Of a stretch of 64,000 nt of DNA, positions 32,322 through 43,890 are shown piece after piece (position 1 is the first letter of the stretch; each line of letters begins with the position of its first letter). Source of the stretch: Spirometra erinaceieuropaei (lineage: Eukaryota; Platyhelminthes; Cestoda; Diphyllobothriidea; Diphyllobothriidae); assembly GCA_902702965.1 (NCBI GenBank), contig CACRXP010000864.1, positions 172,996 through 236,995 of the forward strand. Reading direction: 5' to 3'. The notes beneath the pieces are model-generated. The model did no database searches. It was not told the origin of the DNA and saw nothing but the letters and a program-made list of their open reading frames with translations. The position numbers were made by a program, and so were the translations under genes.

Positions 32322-33864
32322 ATGCGTTGACTGTTCCTGCCGGTCTTGATTGCGTCAGCTTTGATACCTGCCCGGTAGTATATCCGTGTGCGAGGCACGA
32401 ACTTTGACCTGTCCGTTCGCCGCCGATTAGCAGTGACCTCTGAACGATTGACCGCCGGTCGACTCCTGTCACTAATGACCCCTTTTCGGCCGTCGTAATT
32501 GTTGGTGAGCCAGCGTGTTTGTCGGCCTCCCCCTCGTCACTCAAGGGACTGATCAGTTGTTGGGGCTCATGTGAGTTGATCTCAGCCTCGTGGGCGTTGC
32601 GGTGAGGTGACTTCGCATGCTGGTCACATGACCCTCGGCCGGCTTCTCTCTCACTTTCTGCTGACATCGGCTGTCGGCCACGCGTCACTTTTCTCGACTG
32701 TCCTGATGGCCTTGTCCGCACTGACTCGAGCCTTGTGCGTAGCGCCTGATAGGCGGGATGCAAATCTATGGCTCTGTTGAGTGTGCCAGTCGAGGACCAA
32801 CTCTCGAGCACCAGTCTGGCCATCTTATCATTGGCTCGGCCGATTACCCTTGCCTTTTCAAAGGCGAAATTGTGGTTCTGCTGTTTGACGTGGCCATAAA
32901 CCATAGACAGCTTGTCCTTGCGGTTGATTGAAAGCTGGTGTTCATGCAATCTTGTGCCAAGACGTTTGCCCGTTTCACCAACATACCTTGCATGACAGTT
33001 TTGACATGGTATGCTGTAGAACACCGCTGATTTTTTTGTCATCGGTAACGGGTCTTTGGGCCTCATTATTTGCTGTCTGATTGTTGACTCTGGCTTATGA
33101 GTTACTCCGATTCCGAAAAGCTTCAGGATTCTTGCCGTCGCCTCTGACACGTTTTTCACATAAGGGATTGCGAGCCAAAATTTCGGGTTTTCTCCATCCG
33201 ACCGCTCAGGGTGGGGCTTCTTAAGACACTTGCGTATGAAGGACTTGGGATAACCGTTGGCTTTAAATAGGGCGTGCAAGTACTTAATCTCCTCCTTCCT
33301 CCCATTGTCGTCGCTGCAGTGTGTTTGAACGCGTTGGAAGAGGGTCCTGACACAACTGCGTTCGTGACCAACGGGGTGGTTGCTCTTGAAGTGGAGGATC
33401 CGCCTGGTATTAGTTGCCTTACGGCAGACCGTTGTCCTTATCTTCCCGTCCTCCAGCTTTGTCACGTGTACGTCAAGGAAGGCCAGCTGATTGTTGAGCT
33501 CTTCTTCCATGGTAAACTGGATGTCGGGAAAGATTGAATTCAACAGTGCCTTGAAAGTCTGCACATCGCTCCCTTTGATGATAACGAAAGTGTCGTCGAC
33601 GTATGTGGCCCAGAATTTTGGGGGATACGAGCTGAAGACCAGCCGCTCAAGCCTCTGCAAAACCGCTTCGGCAGTTAATCCAGATAGAGGCGAGCCCATC
33701 GATATTTGGATACTGTATTTGAAACGCCACATAATGCAGAACCCCGAAAATTGTGCCAATGCGTATAACCGATATCTTTTAAATACATCCATAATATCCA
33801 GGGGCAGATACATTTCCAAAACGCATGCGCAGCTAACTCCACCATAGTTCGACAGCTCGACAAA
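32314..33864 (-). CDS. PLE family D reverse transcriptase/GIY-YIG polyprotein, partial
   Basis: The uninterrupted frame runs about 516 codons from the truncation point. In the 537-codon frame that extends into the neighbouring repeat, the first 21 residues are chance. Visible parts: SMGSPLSGLTAEAVLQRLE (motif B, about residues 77-94), YVDDTF (motif C, 109-114), FTMEEELNNQLAFLDVHV (138-155), the linker IPYVKNVSEATARILK, and GIY-YIG with FYSIPCQNCHARYVGETGKR (303-322; C-x2-C zinc pair), RLHEH (326-330) and GHVKQQNH. About 130 hydrophilic residues follow, to the stop inside the hammerhead. Motif A is missing, so it is not functional alone. The absence of stops suggests recent activity. Confidence 0.85.
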   Translation of the reverse strand, partial: FVELSNYGGVSCACVLEMYLPLDIMDVFKRYRLYALAQFSGFCIMWRFKYSIQISMGSPLSGLTAEAVLQRLERLVFSSYPPKFWATYVDDTFVIIKGSDVQTFKALLNSIFPDIQFTMEEELNNQLAFLDVHVTKLEDGKIRTTVCRKATNTRRILHFKSNHPVGHERSCVRTLFQRVQTHCSDDNGRKEEIKYLHALFKANGYPKSFIRKCLKKPHPERSDGENPKFWLAIPYVKNVSEATARILKLFGIGVTHKPESTIRQQIMRPKDPLPMTKKSAVFYSIPCQNCHARYVGETGKRLGTRLHEHQLSINRKDKLSMVYGHVKQQNHNFAFEKARVIGRANDKMARLVLESWSSTGTLNRAIDLHPAYQALRTRLESVRTRPSGQSRKVTRGRQPMSAESEREAGRGSCDQHAKSPHRNAHEAEINSHEPQQLISPLSDEGEADKHAGSPTITTAEKGSLVTGVDRRSIVQRSLLIGGERTGQSSCLAHGYTTGQVSKLTQSRPAGTVNALL

Positions 33865-33867
33865 GTC

Positions 33868-34150
33868 AGATGGCCGAGCAATCATCACACCAACAACCAA
33901 CGCACGCGAATGTCGGCCATCAAACAATTAGCACACCAAGTGCGAAGATCCCGGTTGAAGGGGGGAGCCGTGAATAGTCATCGGCCTGCGGTAGCACGGC
34001 GACTACATCCTATAAATACTGCAGCCCATTGTGCAGGTATCACACGTATCTGCTGTTGTTTCTGATGATGGATTCGAGCAGGAATCCGAAACGCCAGGCT
34101 AATAAAGTTCATGTTCCACCGATCATGTCCTTGTCTTCAACAGCTCTAAC
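33868..34150 (+). mobile_element. Solo family A terminal repeat, inverted next to PLE family D
   Basis: From TCAGATGGCCGAGCAATCAT the + strand matches the 3' tail and pLTR of the family A element at 62125-62400, including TATAAATA (34011-34018), the hammerhead and AATAAA. A stretch of about 30 bp present in other copies is deleted near 33905. Its orientation is opposite to the PLE family D body it adjoins. Confidence 0.75.
34058..34099 (+). ncRNA. Hammerhead motif, family A, mutated triplet
   Basis: Core CTGATGA (34062-34068), stem II GGATTC/GAATCC with loop GAGCAG, GAAAC (34088-34092), then GCC in place of GTC. The change in the cleavage triplet breaks the NUH rule and should abolish self-cleavage. 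The rest is intact. Confidence 0.75.
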
Positions 34151-34820
34151 TGTTCAACGTGTAACGGAATTTGTTTTGGGGTGCGGTTCGTTCCTGCAGC
34201 CCTAATTGATTGACAACATATAGTTGGAGTTCTAAACAATTTCGGTAGATTCGCCTTTGCCAAATTTCCACATACCACGCGATCGCATTTTCAATATTCC
34301 TTTAATGCGGCTAGTGACTGTATCGATGTGGAACTCCTTATACTCCGTCCGCGTTTGCATCAGACATCAGTTCACACCCGCTTCCCCCCGCATGATTCGA
34401 GCTCTGCTTTCGCCCGCTTTACCATCTTAATCCAGCGAGTTGCTAAAGAGATTGTTCGGACGGTTTAGAACTCCGTCGTTTCCACCATGGTGGCCATACA
34501 CTGCAAATGAACGTGCGGCTTTATTCCGTGGCCATCCAGCTTTGATTGCACCTCACTATTCCTCTTAATCGAGTGATAGGCTGTGTCCCGGGGAGAGAGT
34601 ATGTATGTCACATTCGCTTCGGACGCTGCTCGCGCTTTTTCAACCCTAGAAAGATTGCTATATTAAATGAAATTGTTCTAGTAACCATATAGTGACAATT
34701 AAGTAGGGCCGCAGAACGAAATCCTGTCATTTATTGGAGTCTAGTTTTGCGATTACGCAATTAAGAGTGTAAACGGTATCATTTTAGATATTTTTAGGCA
34801 GTATAATGTTAATTTATGTA
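34151..34820. other. Unclassified DNA, no gene seen
   Basis: No feature was recognised. Confidence 0.4.
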
Positions 34821-34825
34821 TGTAC

Positions 34826-35755
34826 AGTAGGTGGGTTAACTCATGAGGTGTCAACCGAATTTCGGAAATGCGTTTTTTTCTCGAAAATACTATATTAAAG
34901 TAGGGTTGTAAAAATAATTATCCTGCAGAAAGTTAATAATAATTCTATTATCCAACTGCACGCAAAAACTGTATCCTGTAAAAAACAATTACTTATGCAA
35001 CAGGCATTGTTTTCATTGTTTTTCGATGCCCTGCAAAGTTCAATTATATTTCATGGGTCAAATGCTTAAAAATATTCACTCTTTGGCTCATTCGGCAGCA
35101 AATTACGTCCTCTTCCAAAGATATACTAGAAATAATGGTATCGTTCAGTTTTAAAAGACTTCTTATTGTGAAACTTATAAGTACCGTGAAATAGCTATAC
35201 ATAAATCGTCATGTCTCTGCATTTACCAATGTGGCTGGTATAGTTTACAATATGGACAAAATCCATTGCCTAATTTTATGAACCCTATATGTTATACTCT
35301 TAATATTATAGAGAAATGTTTGGTTTCCCGTACGGAGGAAAGTATACGGCTTGTAGTTTGGAAACCCTGAAGGCAAGTATAACGACAGGTTTTTAAAAAA
35401 TTTAATAAAACCATTGGTTTGAGTATAAAATTGGAAAAAGACGGAATTTGCTACCGAATGAAAAGAATAATGAATATTTTATGCATGTTTTTCGAAATAT
35501 AATTAAATTTTAAGAGCACCACAAACAATGAGAAAAATTCGTGGTTTATAATTAATCGTTTTTTACATAGTATAAATTTTCTTGCAGTGGAAAAGAAGTT
35601 CTTGTGAAAGCCGGCATTCCGGAGTAAGTGAATTATGATAGAATTATCCTGCATGATGTTTAGTTTAAAAACCCTATCTACTTAATCGTTTCAAAACGAT
35701 AACGTATTTCGGAATTTCGGTTAGCATGTCATGAGTTAGTTCACCTACTGTGTAT
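34826..35755. mobile_element. Foldback element, copy 2
   Basis: Starts CAGTAGGTGGGTTAACTCAT and ends with the near-complement ATGAGTTAGTTCACCTACTG. Inner blocks also pair, for example CCGAATTTCGGAAATGCGTT with the complement of AACGTATTTCGGAATTTCGG near 35700. The inverted repeats extend far inwards. The flanks TGTA (before) and TGTA (after) could be a 4-bp target-site duplication. No coding region is present. It matches copies at 8.3-10.3 kb and 57.2-58.2 kb. Confidence 0.8.
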
Positions 35756-35756
35756 A

Positions 35757-36430
35757 TATAGGGGTCGTCGTTTTTTCTGAGAGCTTATGGCATGATGAAG
35801 AATTCATTTTCAAGCCTATCGGCAGTAAATGTTATCCTTGCGGTGGGGCAGCGGACCAAGCTTTGTTTCTGGTCTAGTGGGGCAAAACTGTAAAAAGCTG
35901 TGTACTCTCCTGTCCACGTTTACTTGTGAATACACTATTATTAATTGTTCTATCCGGCATTCAATTAGGTCCACAAAGAGAAGACACGACACTTTCCGGT
36001 TTTTTTTAAAGGTGAAGGTTATCCCTGATCGAGTCTGGTTTACTTTATACAGGAGGGTATCTTAATCCTGCTTTTCGTCCGGCACTGCGCAACTGTCATC
36101 ACCATATCGAGCATAAGAACAAAGGCCCTTTGTAATTGAACATTGCTGGATTTTCTCTAGTTTCTCATCCGGGCATCAGGCGGTAGAGACACAAGGGACA
36201 ATATTATCGCTATACCGTGGATCGGGCGGGAAAATTGACCATCGAATCTAAATTGAACGTTGAACGTGCAGCGAAGTTGCAACTACTTTAGGTCTGCGAC
36301 CAGCATTTCGACAAGGAAATCCAACCTTACAATCTCGTCAAATAGACATTCTATCGTTTCCGTGGAATAAATGGCGATCTGAAATAGACGACTGTGGGAG
36401 GGCGCTAACTCATCGTGTTACGAAACTCAC
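35757..36430. other. Unclassified DNA, no gene seen
   Basis: No feature was recognised. Confidence 0.4.
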
Positions 36431-36439
36431 TCGTCATGA

Positions 36440-36620
36440 CAACGATCCTGTGGCTCAACCCTTATGGACGTTTGACTTTTAACCAACCGATCTCGGGATC
36501 GAGCCCCAAGTGTTCCCTACTTCGGGGTTGGATGTGACTGGCGGACAACGGCCAATACGCAAAAAATGACCATTCCAATTTCTCTTGTCTTTGCCGACAA
36601 TGCTATTCTGCAAATATTGG
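36440..36620 (+). mobile_element. tRNA-derived SINE, copy 2
   Basis: A-box-like TGGCTCAACCCTTATGG (from 36451), B-box-like GATCTCGGGATCGAGCCCC (36489-36507), then the shared body GACTGGCGGACAACGGCC and the TTTGCCGACAATG tail. It is moderately diverged and has no coding capacity. Confidence 0.75.
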
Positions 36621-36772
36621 AAGCGGTTCTATGCTGTTTATAAAAATTCGATTTGGTAAGCATGGGGTGAAGGGCCCCAAGCGTCTGGGACGTACAAGGA
36701 TTACCTACTGTGCTCATTAAAGTGGATTTAGCTCCGACACGATTGTTTCGGTTTGGTGTTCTATCGTACAAG

Positions 36773-36920
36773 GTTGGATCTTCTGTTGTAGACGGTCTAA
36801 TGCATTATCTACGATCACGTCAGCCTAGAGGTTGAGAAGCTATCTTTGTAAATTTTCTGGTGCATTTTCTACAATAAATGCAGCCCACAGGGTTGAGAAG
36901 CGATCGTTGTAGACACTTAG
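36773..36920 (+). repeat. Short imperfect tandem repeat, about 60-bp unit
   Basis: Two units share TGCATTWTCTAC, a CAGCC block, GGTTGAGAAGC and ATCTTTGTA/ATCGTTGTAGA. A partial third unit (TTGTAGACGGTCTAATGCAT) precedes them. No coding role is seen. Confidence 0.6.
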
Positions 36921-36924
36921 TGTT

Positions 36925-39900
36925 TATTTTTTGATTGTCCTGCTTAATTTCGGTTGCCATATGTAAATGCGTTATAACCTGTCTGCCCGAAAAACGGATT
37001 TACCAATTATCTATACTTATTTTGCCCTTTCTCTATAAATACAGAGGCCTCGCACGTAAAACCGTAATGCAAGCACCTTTGGTTATTCGTGTGTGTTAAA
37101 AGTCCTTCACCCGATCGTTGCCACCGATTTTTCAGAAAACTGAAAATACCGAAAAAGAAAAGAAAATAATTGTAATTGAGTAATTGAAATGTACAGAATG
37201 ACTGTGCATGTAAAATGCTGGCAGAATGACATTAAGACATAATGTTTCAGTACGGTTTACATTAATATACCCTTTTATACACAGTCTTATGGCAAGTATG
37301 GTAGTTTGCTAACAGCCTGCATTCTGAGGATAAATTCTAAGATAGTTTCTCTAAGACGTCTTTGTATTTTTGCCTCTTGCATTGGTTGGGATGCGTTGCG
37401 AAAAGGCGAACGGGATATTGTTCGATCCTGCCGACGAAAAGGTTACAAGGTTAAGCCTTTTCATAGGGTTCCTGTATTGCCAAGTCGGTCGGTTATTAAT
37501 AAATGTAGATAGAATTGACAGCTATGGTCGCGAACACACCGCTTTGTGTATACGAAATCGAGTTGCAGTTTCCCTTTATTCTAGGCAACGTTGAGTATCA
37601 GATTGGTATTGAAATATTGCCGATTACATCCTGGTTTTCAGGGGTTTTAATTAAATGCCCGTAATGGCAGATTCTTTCTATGTTTTTATTAAGACCTTAA
37701 AACTTATATACTTCTTGAAGACATTCCCAGAAGTTTTTAGAGTGCGAAGTTTAATGTTTCTGCAAATGGTAGTTTGAGTCAAAAATAAAAACTGACCTAA
37801 TCATCAAACCCCGATCTCAAATAAAATGAATGTCCACAACAAACTTCGACGATTTTTTGCTTTTACCCAATTAAAAACTTTCTTAAAATATTTAACTTTC
37901 TAAAGAGCAATTCAGTACTGCATTGCATGGACGGTTGTCTGTGTATTTTATGTTTTTGCACGGCGAAGTCCGTTTATTTCGCAGTTGTGTGAATTTGAGC
38001 CTCAGCGTTGAAATTCAGACGGTTTAAATTCATTATCTTCAATTTTTTTGATTTTCTGGCAATGGTATGGAGAAGGACTCTGCGTACCTGTCAGTAGACT
38101 GTGGATTGTATCATGTGGGGTTTAATTTTGGCATGCATTTGCAGGCTGTTGCAGATTTTACACTGCCAACAACGATTACTTCCCACGGCATCAGACCATA
38201 ACTCAAGATCCGTTATTTTTGGAAATTTAATTTTCGTTTATTGTTTAATTACTACGCTAATTTCCGTTGACGTACACAAGCGTAGGATAAGACTTTCGGC
38301 ATAAATCTAGAAAATCAATGTGTTTTCTTTCATTTTGTCAGCTAACTGTCTAGCTTACTTCCCCACCCAACAAAACTTTCTTTACCATAAATCTCGCAGG
38401 CCACGATCCACAGTCTACTAACAGTTAAGTGGGGTTTTCTCCATAACGTTGTCGATTTTATTAACAGATCATTTTACGCTTTGTTTATCACCTGAATTTA
38501 TAGCTTTTAGGGGGTTATTAGCAAGCGATTTCTTATAATACACCAGACAGTTGACTTAGGGATCCAGGTTTCAAAGTCAGCTCTTTTCCGAACCTTCCAC
38601 CATTTGCGACCGAGCATTTTACGAACTTGGTTCATTATCTCGTCTGAAACTCTGGCCTTTCGGATTACTTTTGTGACACGAACAACGTTCCCTATTGAAA
38701 CATATTGCGTCACTTCCAAATTTGCTTTCCCCTTGGCGCGTTTTTATGAAAACTCGAAACAAATGCGTACCGCGCATTCGCATACGACTGCGTCATGACG
38801 GTAGATGGCATACCTATGTTTGAAAAGATAACACAACATTAGGTTTTTTAAAAAAAGCTTTGGGTTTTAGGCAACGGTGGGTTGTGTTATCTCACATCTC
38901 AACTAAATTTATCTGTGTGATAATTTTTTATGAGAGGGACTACGCGTAATTATTCCTAAAGAAATAAATAGGCGAGTTTTGGTTTTGTAGCCCCTATTGG
39001 CTGAGACCATATTGCTGGCTTACTAAAACATTTTTAGTCAACATACCTAAGTTAGCCACTCACTGAATTCGGAGGGGAAAGGTAGCGCAAACAGAGCTCG
39101 AAAAACGCGCAGGGAAGCGATTGAAAGTAATGCGTACATACTCCCCTCACGACACAGACACTCGTTGGATTTAGAGGATTAGAAGGGCGTAATCACAAGT
39201 GGAAGACCAGTGAGGGTACGACCTGGTAATTCGAAGTGCATAGTCAGATGTGTGGAAGTTGCGGAGTTCCACACTGTCCGAACGATTTGATTAGAAAGTC
39301 AACTTAGCCCCTCGCTTGATTGAGATTTTAGGGAGGGCGCAAGCAGGTCTCAAGGGCTGGCGTATAGGCACCCGTCCTCGCGTGGTACATTTAATCGGTG
39401 GATTTGAGTGGTACGGAAGATACAAATACGTGTATTTTTAGATTCAGCGTATTCACATCTATCACAATTTTTAATGACCTACAGAAGCAAACCTCAACAT
39501 AACTACTCAAGAATGAAAACGTATTTCACGAAAAAATGGACTGTTATGGGGAAAATTCTAGTCTTGGCTTCCGCATTTCTGATTATTCACACGTATGATA
39601 GCTCGCCCGGAATGACAATAAAGAATTCCACAATGACAACACAGGTATTAGTGCGTTTGTAAGTAAATAATTACACCATTTTATACTACTGACTGCCTGT
39701 TGGCGATTTGTGAATATGACGCAGTAATTCCGCAATAGCTGATGGGTTTCAGTCAAAATATTCGTATTAACTTTCGGACCGTGCCTGGAAAGGTCTGTTT
39801 CGAAAGAATTTACTCCACGTTCGTGCGTTAAGTTTTTAGGAAATTAAGCAAAACAACGGAAGATTGTTTGCTAGTCCATATCTGAGTCCTAATTGTCGAC

Positions 39901-40255
39901 ATTTATTCACCGTTTTGGCTCCTCGGCGTAGTATTTACTCGGTAGTTTGGCTCACTGTCACTGGAAATATCCGCCTACCGCGCCTTCATACATGACTAAT
40001 TAAACTGTTCTGACAACATTCCTGCACCGCATATGGCGGTGGGATGACATTGCGCTTGTTAATTGACTAAGGGCCGAGGAATCATGACCCAAACACCTCA
40101 TGGATCACGTGGTCGTCCCTGCTTGCGAAAACTTCGGTATGAAGGTATGATCGGGTCCCGCAGAATGAGTTGCGACTTGAGAGTTGACGTCGAATTTTGA
40201 GAATTTTTGCTGTCAATTGAAATGAATGGGTTAGTTCCAGGAAACAGTACGAGGA
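36925..40255. other. Unclassified DNA, no gene seen
   Basis: Short frames only. Nothing recognisable as a gene or repeat was found. Confidence 0.4.
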
Positions 40256-40290
40256 GGGAGGTTGGGTTCGTTGGAACAGGTTATTTTATT

Positions 40291-40333
40291 AACCTGACGT
40301 TTCTGATTATCCCTCAAACCCAGCATTAGAGAC
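40291..40333 (-). ncRNA. Degenerate hammerhead, family A
   Basis: Minus strand: CTAATGC in place of CTGATGA, a broken stem II, then GAAAC and GTC intact and AGGTT. The core mutations should inactivate it. Confidence 0.6.
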
Positions 40334-40601
40334 AGTCGTTAAAACGGTAACGGAGGCACTAAGAGATCAGTACTTATGGAGCGCAGTTTCCCGAGAATCC
40401 CATGTCCACAATAATCAGCAATATTCGCGTTCATCACTGAGGAGCTTATTTAAGGAAACAATAGCTTGTCTCTCCGTACCCAGATAATTAGATGCCGTGA
40501 TGTTACCATCGGTTTTGAATTTTGGCATAACAATTACCAGGCGGTTTGTCTCAACGACACTACATTTTCCCAGCATGGCTAATTATTTTGCCTAAACAAA
40601 A

Positions 40602-40817
40602 TCACAGCATGGAATATTCAGACGGAGGGTCATTACGCTTTGTAATCGTGTGCGGCTCAAAGAACCAGGACTCAAACAGCTTGCGGCTCACGCGGTTGTC
40701 ACCTCTAATAGGGATTTCTGTCCAGTGAAACCCAGGCATATTGCTGGATCCAGTCGAATGAGCGGCGATTTTGGAGTTGACGTCATTTCCCCTTACCGTC
40801 TCTACGTCTTCAGCCAT
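40602..40817 (-). pseudogene. PLE family A C-terminal tail fragment
   Basis: The 71-residue frame contains VNSKIAAHSTGSSN, then GDNRVSRKLFESWFFEPHTI. These align with VAAHSTRSCH and GDNRVSRELLESWFTGPQSI of the 59-62 kb copy. This is the region after GIY-YIG. The GIY-YIG core itself, upstream, is disrupted. Confidence 0.7.
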
Positions 40818-41130
40818 TCAAGCACGGAGTGAGCTCTCGGTTTTTTCGATGACGTCATTATGTCTGGTAAAATAATTCGGACTTTTTGTTGCAGCAGAGG
40901 ATGTCGAATATCTGCTTCCGGTCTGTGTGTAATTTCAAATGTCAGTGGTTTGAACAGATGGCTGACTTTTTCCTAGACAATATTAACGCACAGAAGCTCT
41001 TGTAGAAATTTGAGATTGATTGGATTTGGTCTGTCGTCTCTTTTATGCATGTACCTGTCGGCATATCTTCACAGGCAACCATTTACTCAATGCACCCGTC
41101 GAAGATATTGTATGTCGATAACCTTGTATT

Positions 41131-41225
41131 CTGCTCCACTTCGGCCGGTTTGAAGACGATGATGAGAGTTTGAAACGTCAGGCCAATAAACTTCTCGTTT
41201 CAGCGGTCGTCTCTTCTTCCGAAGG
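41131..41225 (+). repeat. Inverted PLE terminal repeat with gutted hammerhead
   Basis: TGAAACGTCAGGCCAATAAACTTC (from 41171, split here: GAAAC, GTC, AGGCC, AATAAA) is the hammerhead 3' half and downstream segment, in + orientation against the minus-strand PLE at 40258-41130. Stem II is mostly deleted (GATGATGAGAGTTT), so only the motif ends remain. Confidence 0.65.
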
Positions 41226-41229
41226 GTTT

Positions 41230-42100
41230 TTTAGAACTCGCCCCTTTGTTCAGTGCAAACGTCTGCCAAAACACAGACTATGCAAGAAGGTCGCCAGCAA
41301 CTGGGCTTAAGAAAATTTTTAATTGTGAATAGTCGTATGAAGTTCATTTCAATTCACTGATAGCAAAAAACATTTAGTTTGAGAAAATGAATATCCTAGA
41401 CATCACAAATTAGTACAGTACGTTGATTGCTAAGGCTTTGGTGGGTATCCTTAGGAGATTCAAGATAAAGAGGAATATAATTAATAAGCTCGATAATTGA
41501 CATACTCCAGTTTGCATGTTAGCGCAGATAAAGTGACGTCTGTCAGGCTTTGACATTACGGCTTTGCTGAAAGGGATGAGATAAATATAAGATGAAAATT
41601 TAAAATAATATAAATCATCTGCAACTCGAGTTGACCTCTGACAACATCAAAATGAACAAGTAGCAGATGTGGCGAAATTGTGTGCAGAACCATTACTTTT
41701 TTGAGACGCTTCATGCGGAATATAATTTTGCCCAGATTTTGTCATTAATTTCTTCTTCGAATTCTATTTAAATTTTTAGAATGTTTTGGTTGACTACAGC
41801 TAGACAATAGAGCCACTTTTCTTTCCAACTTCCTGTATGCATTTGTTTTTTTGCAGCGATATTGTAACTAGTAGGGCACTTGAAGTTGTTTGCCTATATT
41901 CGCTTTACTGAAAATGAATCAAATTAAATATTACATGCGACGCATTCTAGGGGAATTAACCACGCTGAACTCGAAAGAAACATTGGCTCATGCGTTAACG
42001 GAAACGACACCTTTAGTGTGCCAAAGGGGGAGGCGGCGTAGGCACTTGAGATTCAAATGACTAAACAAAACCATACAATATTTATGGGAAAATAGAACAG
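41230..42100. other. Unclassified DNA, no gene seen
   Basis: No feature was recognised. Confidence 0.4.
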
Positions 42101-42107
42101 GTTTTTC

Positions 42108-42258
42108 TGACAGGGATGTGGATAAGTGAACTTAAGCATATTCGCCAGTTCAGATTAGATATGGATTCTAAAATCTGCAAAGTCTTTAAAGCATTTTAAT
42201 AAACGTGGTTTGCGAATGGCCAAAACAGCCAATATGAGGTCGACGGAGTATGCAGACA
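42108..42258 (+). repeat. 151-bp direct repeat, left (LTR-like)
   Basis: Starts TGACAGGGAT and ends TATGCAGACA. A copy of identical length at 43366-43516 has few mismatches. The TG...CA ends suggest the terminal repeats of a miniature LTR element. The flanking five bases do not match, so no target-site duplication supports this, and simple tandem duplication is possible. Confidence 0.6.
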
Positions 42259-42861
42259 ATAAGCAATAAGCAGACTCTAATAGAAACCATCCGCTACCAG
42301 GCTACAACCAGTTGCAAAAGCTTAAATCAGACACTACGTGAACGACCTTGTGACCTCTGTTTTACAGACGACTTCACATTTTTAAAAATTAAAGAAGAAG
42401 CAAGGAAGTCAACCAGCCAGTTAAGCAGAAAATAAACATCTTTTTTCGCTTTTAAAAATAGACTTTGAGTCTCTGGTAGACTGTAAACAAAACTTCCCAA
42501 ACATATGCAGACAAACCAGTGTCATATGTGAGTGTTTTATGAACCGTAATTCTCTTCTCGAGTTTAGTTAACCAATAAAACTAAGTAACATAAACCAGAC
42601 AGCCGTGCTTCACTACTAAATGCGATCAAGAGGGGTTCGGCAACTAAAGCCAAACTGAGTAACATAAAGTAAGGCTTTAAAATTGGAATCCCCGAAGGCA
42701 ATCATAAGATGTTTTCAATGTAACACCACACGAAGAAGCTTGAGAAATCGGCGTAAAACATCTTCATAGACAGAAAGCAGGATACACATTCGGTCAGAGC
42801 TAACTTCCGCCAAATACGCTAACAAACGAGTCTTGCATAAAACAGCCATACCGACAGGAAA

Positions 42862-43035
42862 ATAATTAGTGGCTCAGTGATTGGGGACTTTGGATTTCTA
42901 ACCAAAAGGTCGCGGGATGCAGCCCCAGGTGTTCCACAACACGTGGCTTGATATGGCTGCATGACGGTGGCTGACGAGCCAGAAATGGCCATCCCAGTCT
43001 CTCTTGTTTTTGTCGGTAATAACATACTGCCTATA
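42862..43035 (+). mobile_element. tRNA-derived SINE, copy 3
   Basis: A-box-like TGGCTCAGTGATTGGGG (42870-42886), B-box-like GGTCGCGGGATGCAGCCCC (42908-42926), body GGTGGCTGACGAGCCAGAAA, tail TTTTGTCGGTAATAACATAC. It is followed closely by a second unit in the same orientation. Confidence 0.8.
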
Positions 43036-43094
43036 TCAATGGCCGCTGTGCGGCTGCTGTTTGCGCTCGAGAAAGAGCCCATAAGTCATTGGAA

Positions 43095-43235
43095 GACCGG
43101 AAGTCCAACACCACTAACTAACAGGTTGCGGGATCGTGCTACAAGTGCTCTATATGTCGGCTTTGGCTATGACTGGCTGACGACGGCTAATTGTCAATAA
43201 GTGACCATCCACGTTTCTCTTGTCCAAAAGCAATT
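43095..43235 (+). mobile_element. tRNA-derived SINE, copy 4 (partial)
   Basis: Lacks a clear A box. It keeps a B-box-like GGTTGCGGGATCGTGCTAC, then TATGACTGGCTGACGACGGC and a decayed tail. With copy 3 it forms a head-to-tail pair that was duplicated as part of the 1.1-kb segment. Confidence 0.65.
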
Positions 43236-43365
43236 AAAGGGACAGGTGATTTTCGTATCACGATCGGTGCGCGTCCATTTTTCATACCATCTATCATTCA
43301 AGTAAGAAAACAAAGGCTCACGGCTTTGCAAGCAAGTTTTAATTAATGAAAAATGCCCTTTTTTC

Positions 43366-43516
43366 TGACAGGGATATAGATACGTGATCTTAAATATATT
43401 CGCCAGTTCAGATTAGGTATGGATTCTAAAATCTGCAAAGTCTTTAAAGCATTTTAACAAACGTGGTTTGCGAATGGCCATAATAGCCAATATGAGGTCG
43501 ACAGAGTATGCAGACA
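43366..43516 (+). repeat. 151-bp direct repeat, right (LTR-like)
   Basis: Partner of 42108-42258, with the same TGACAGGGAT start and TATGCAGACA end. Confidence 0.6.
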
Positions 43517-43890
43517 AGAACTCGTAATTGTGCGCACTCTTCTTAAGCGCATCAGAGCATATCTCGCCTTTCAGAAAACAGTACTATCTCGGTGAATCGG
43601 TTAGATATTGACAATAATTTGTATTCTGAATGTATTTTTGTAAAATTTGTAGTAAATACCCTCCATTTATGTGCGCACAATACAAGTTACTGAATGGTGA
43701 GGAAAAAAATGGGTTTGCATAAAGTCCTTACAACCACTGCGGGAAATTCCAAGTCCCGCGTTATGTATTTTAGTCTTTTTACACGTTATGTGTCGCGCCA
43801 GAGGTGGTGATCTTAAGCGCTGACATGCCGAATTACGTTAAAGAATATTCCGGAAGCCACAATCGATGAGACAAAGGGACTCAGCGACCA

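Larger units (their letters stand above)
32210..33867 (-). mobile_element. PLE family D, 5'-truncated, with long open frame
   Basis: Minus-strand element keeping the reverse transcriptase from just before motif B, the linker, GIY-YIG, a C-terminal extension and a hammerhead end. At its 5' side (33867/33868) it abuts a family A terminal repeat in the opposite orientation. The 3' edge is estimated by analogy with other ends, about 70 nt past the hammerhead. Confidence 0.8.
40258..41130 (-). mobile_element. PLE family A fragment, decayed
   Basis: The minus strand matches the 3' part of the family A element from the linker (near 41130) through GIY-YIG debris to the C-terminal tail (40602-40817) and a decayed hammerhead end (40291-40333). 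A + strand terminal repeat follows directly at its 5' side. Confidence 0.7.
42280..43357 (+). repeat. 1.1-kb duplicated segment, copy 1
   Basis: Matches 46003-47130 along its length, from AGAAACCATCCGCTACCAGG to GCAAGTTTTAATTAATGAA, with scattered substitutions and small indels. It carries two SINE units and no protein frame. It lies between the 151-bp direct repeats, but the second copy lacks those repeats. Confidence 0.75.

Noticed and set aside
42819..43200. Short frames on both strands around the SINE pair
   Set aside because: They arise from SINE sequence. SINEs encode no protein.
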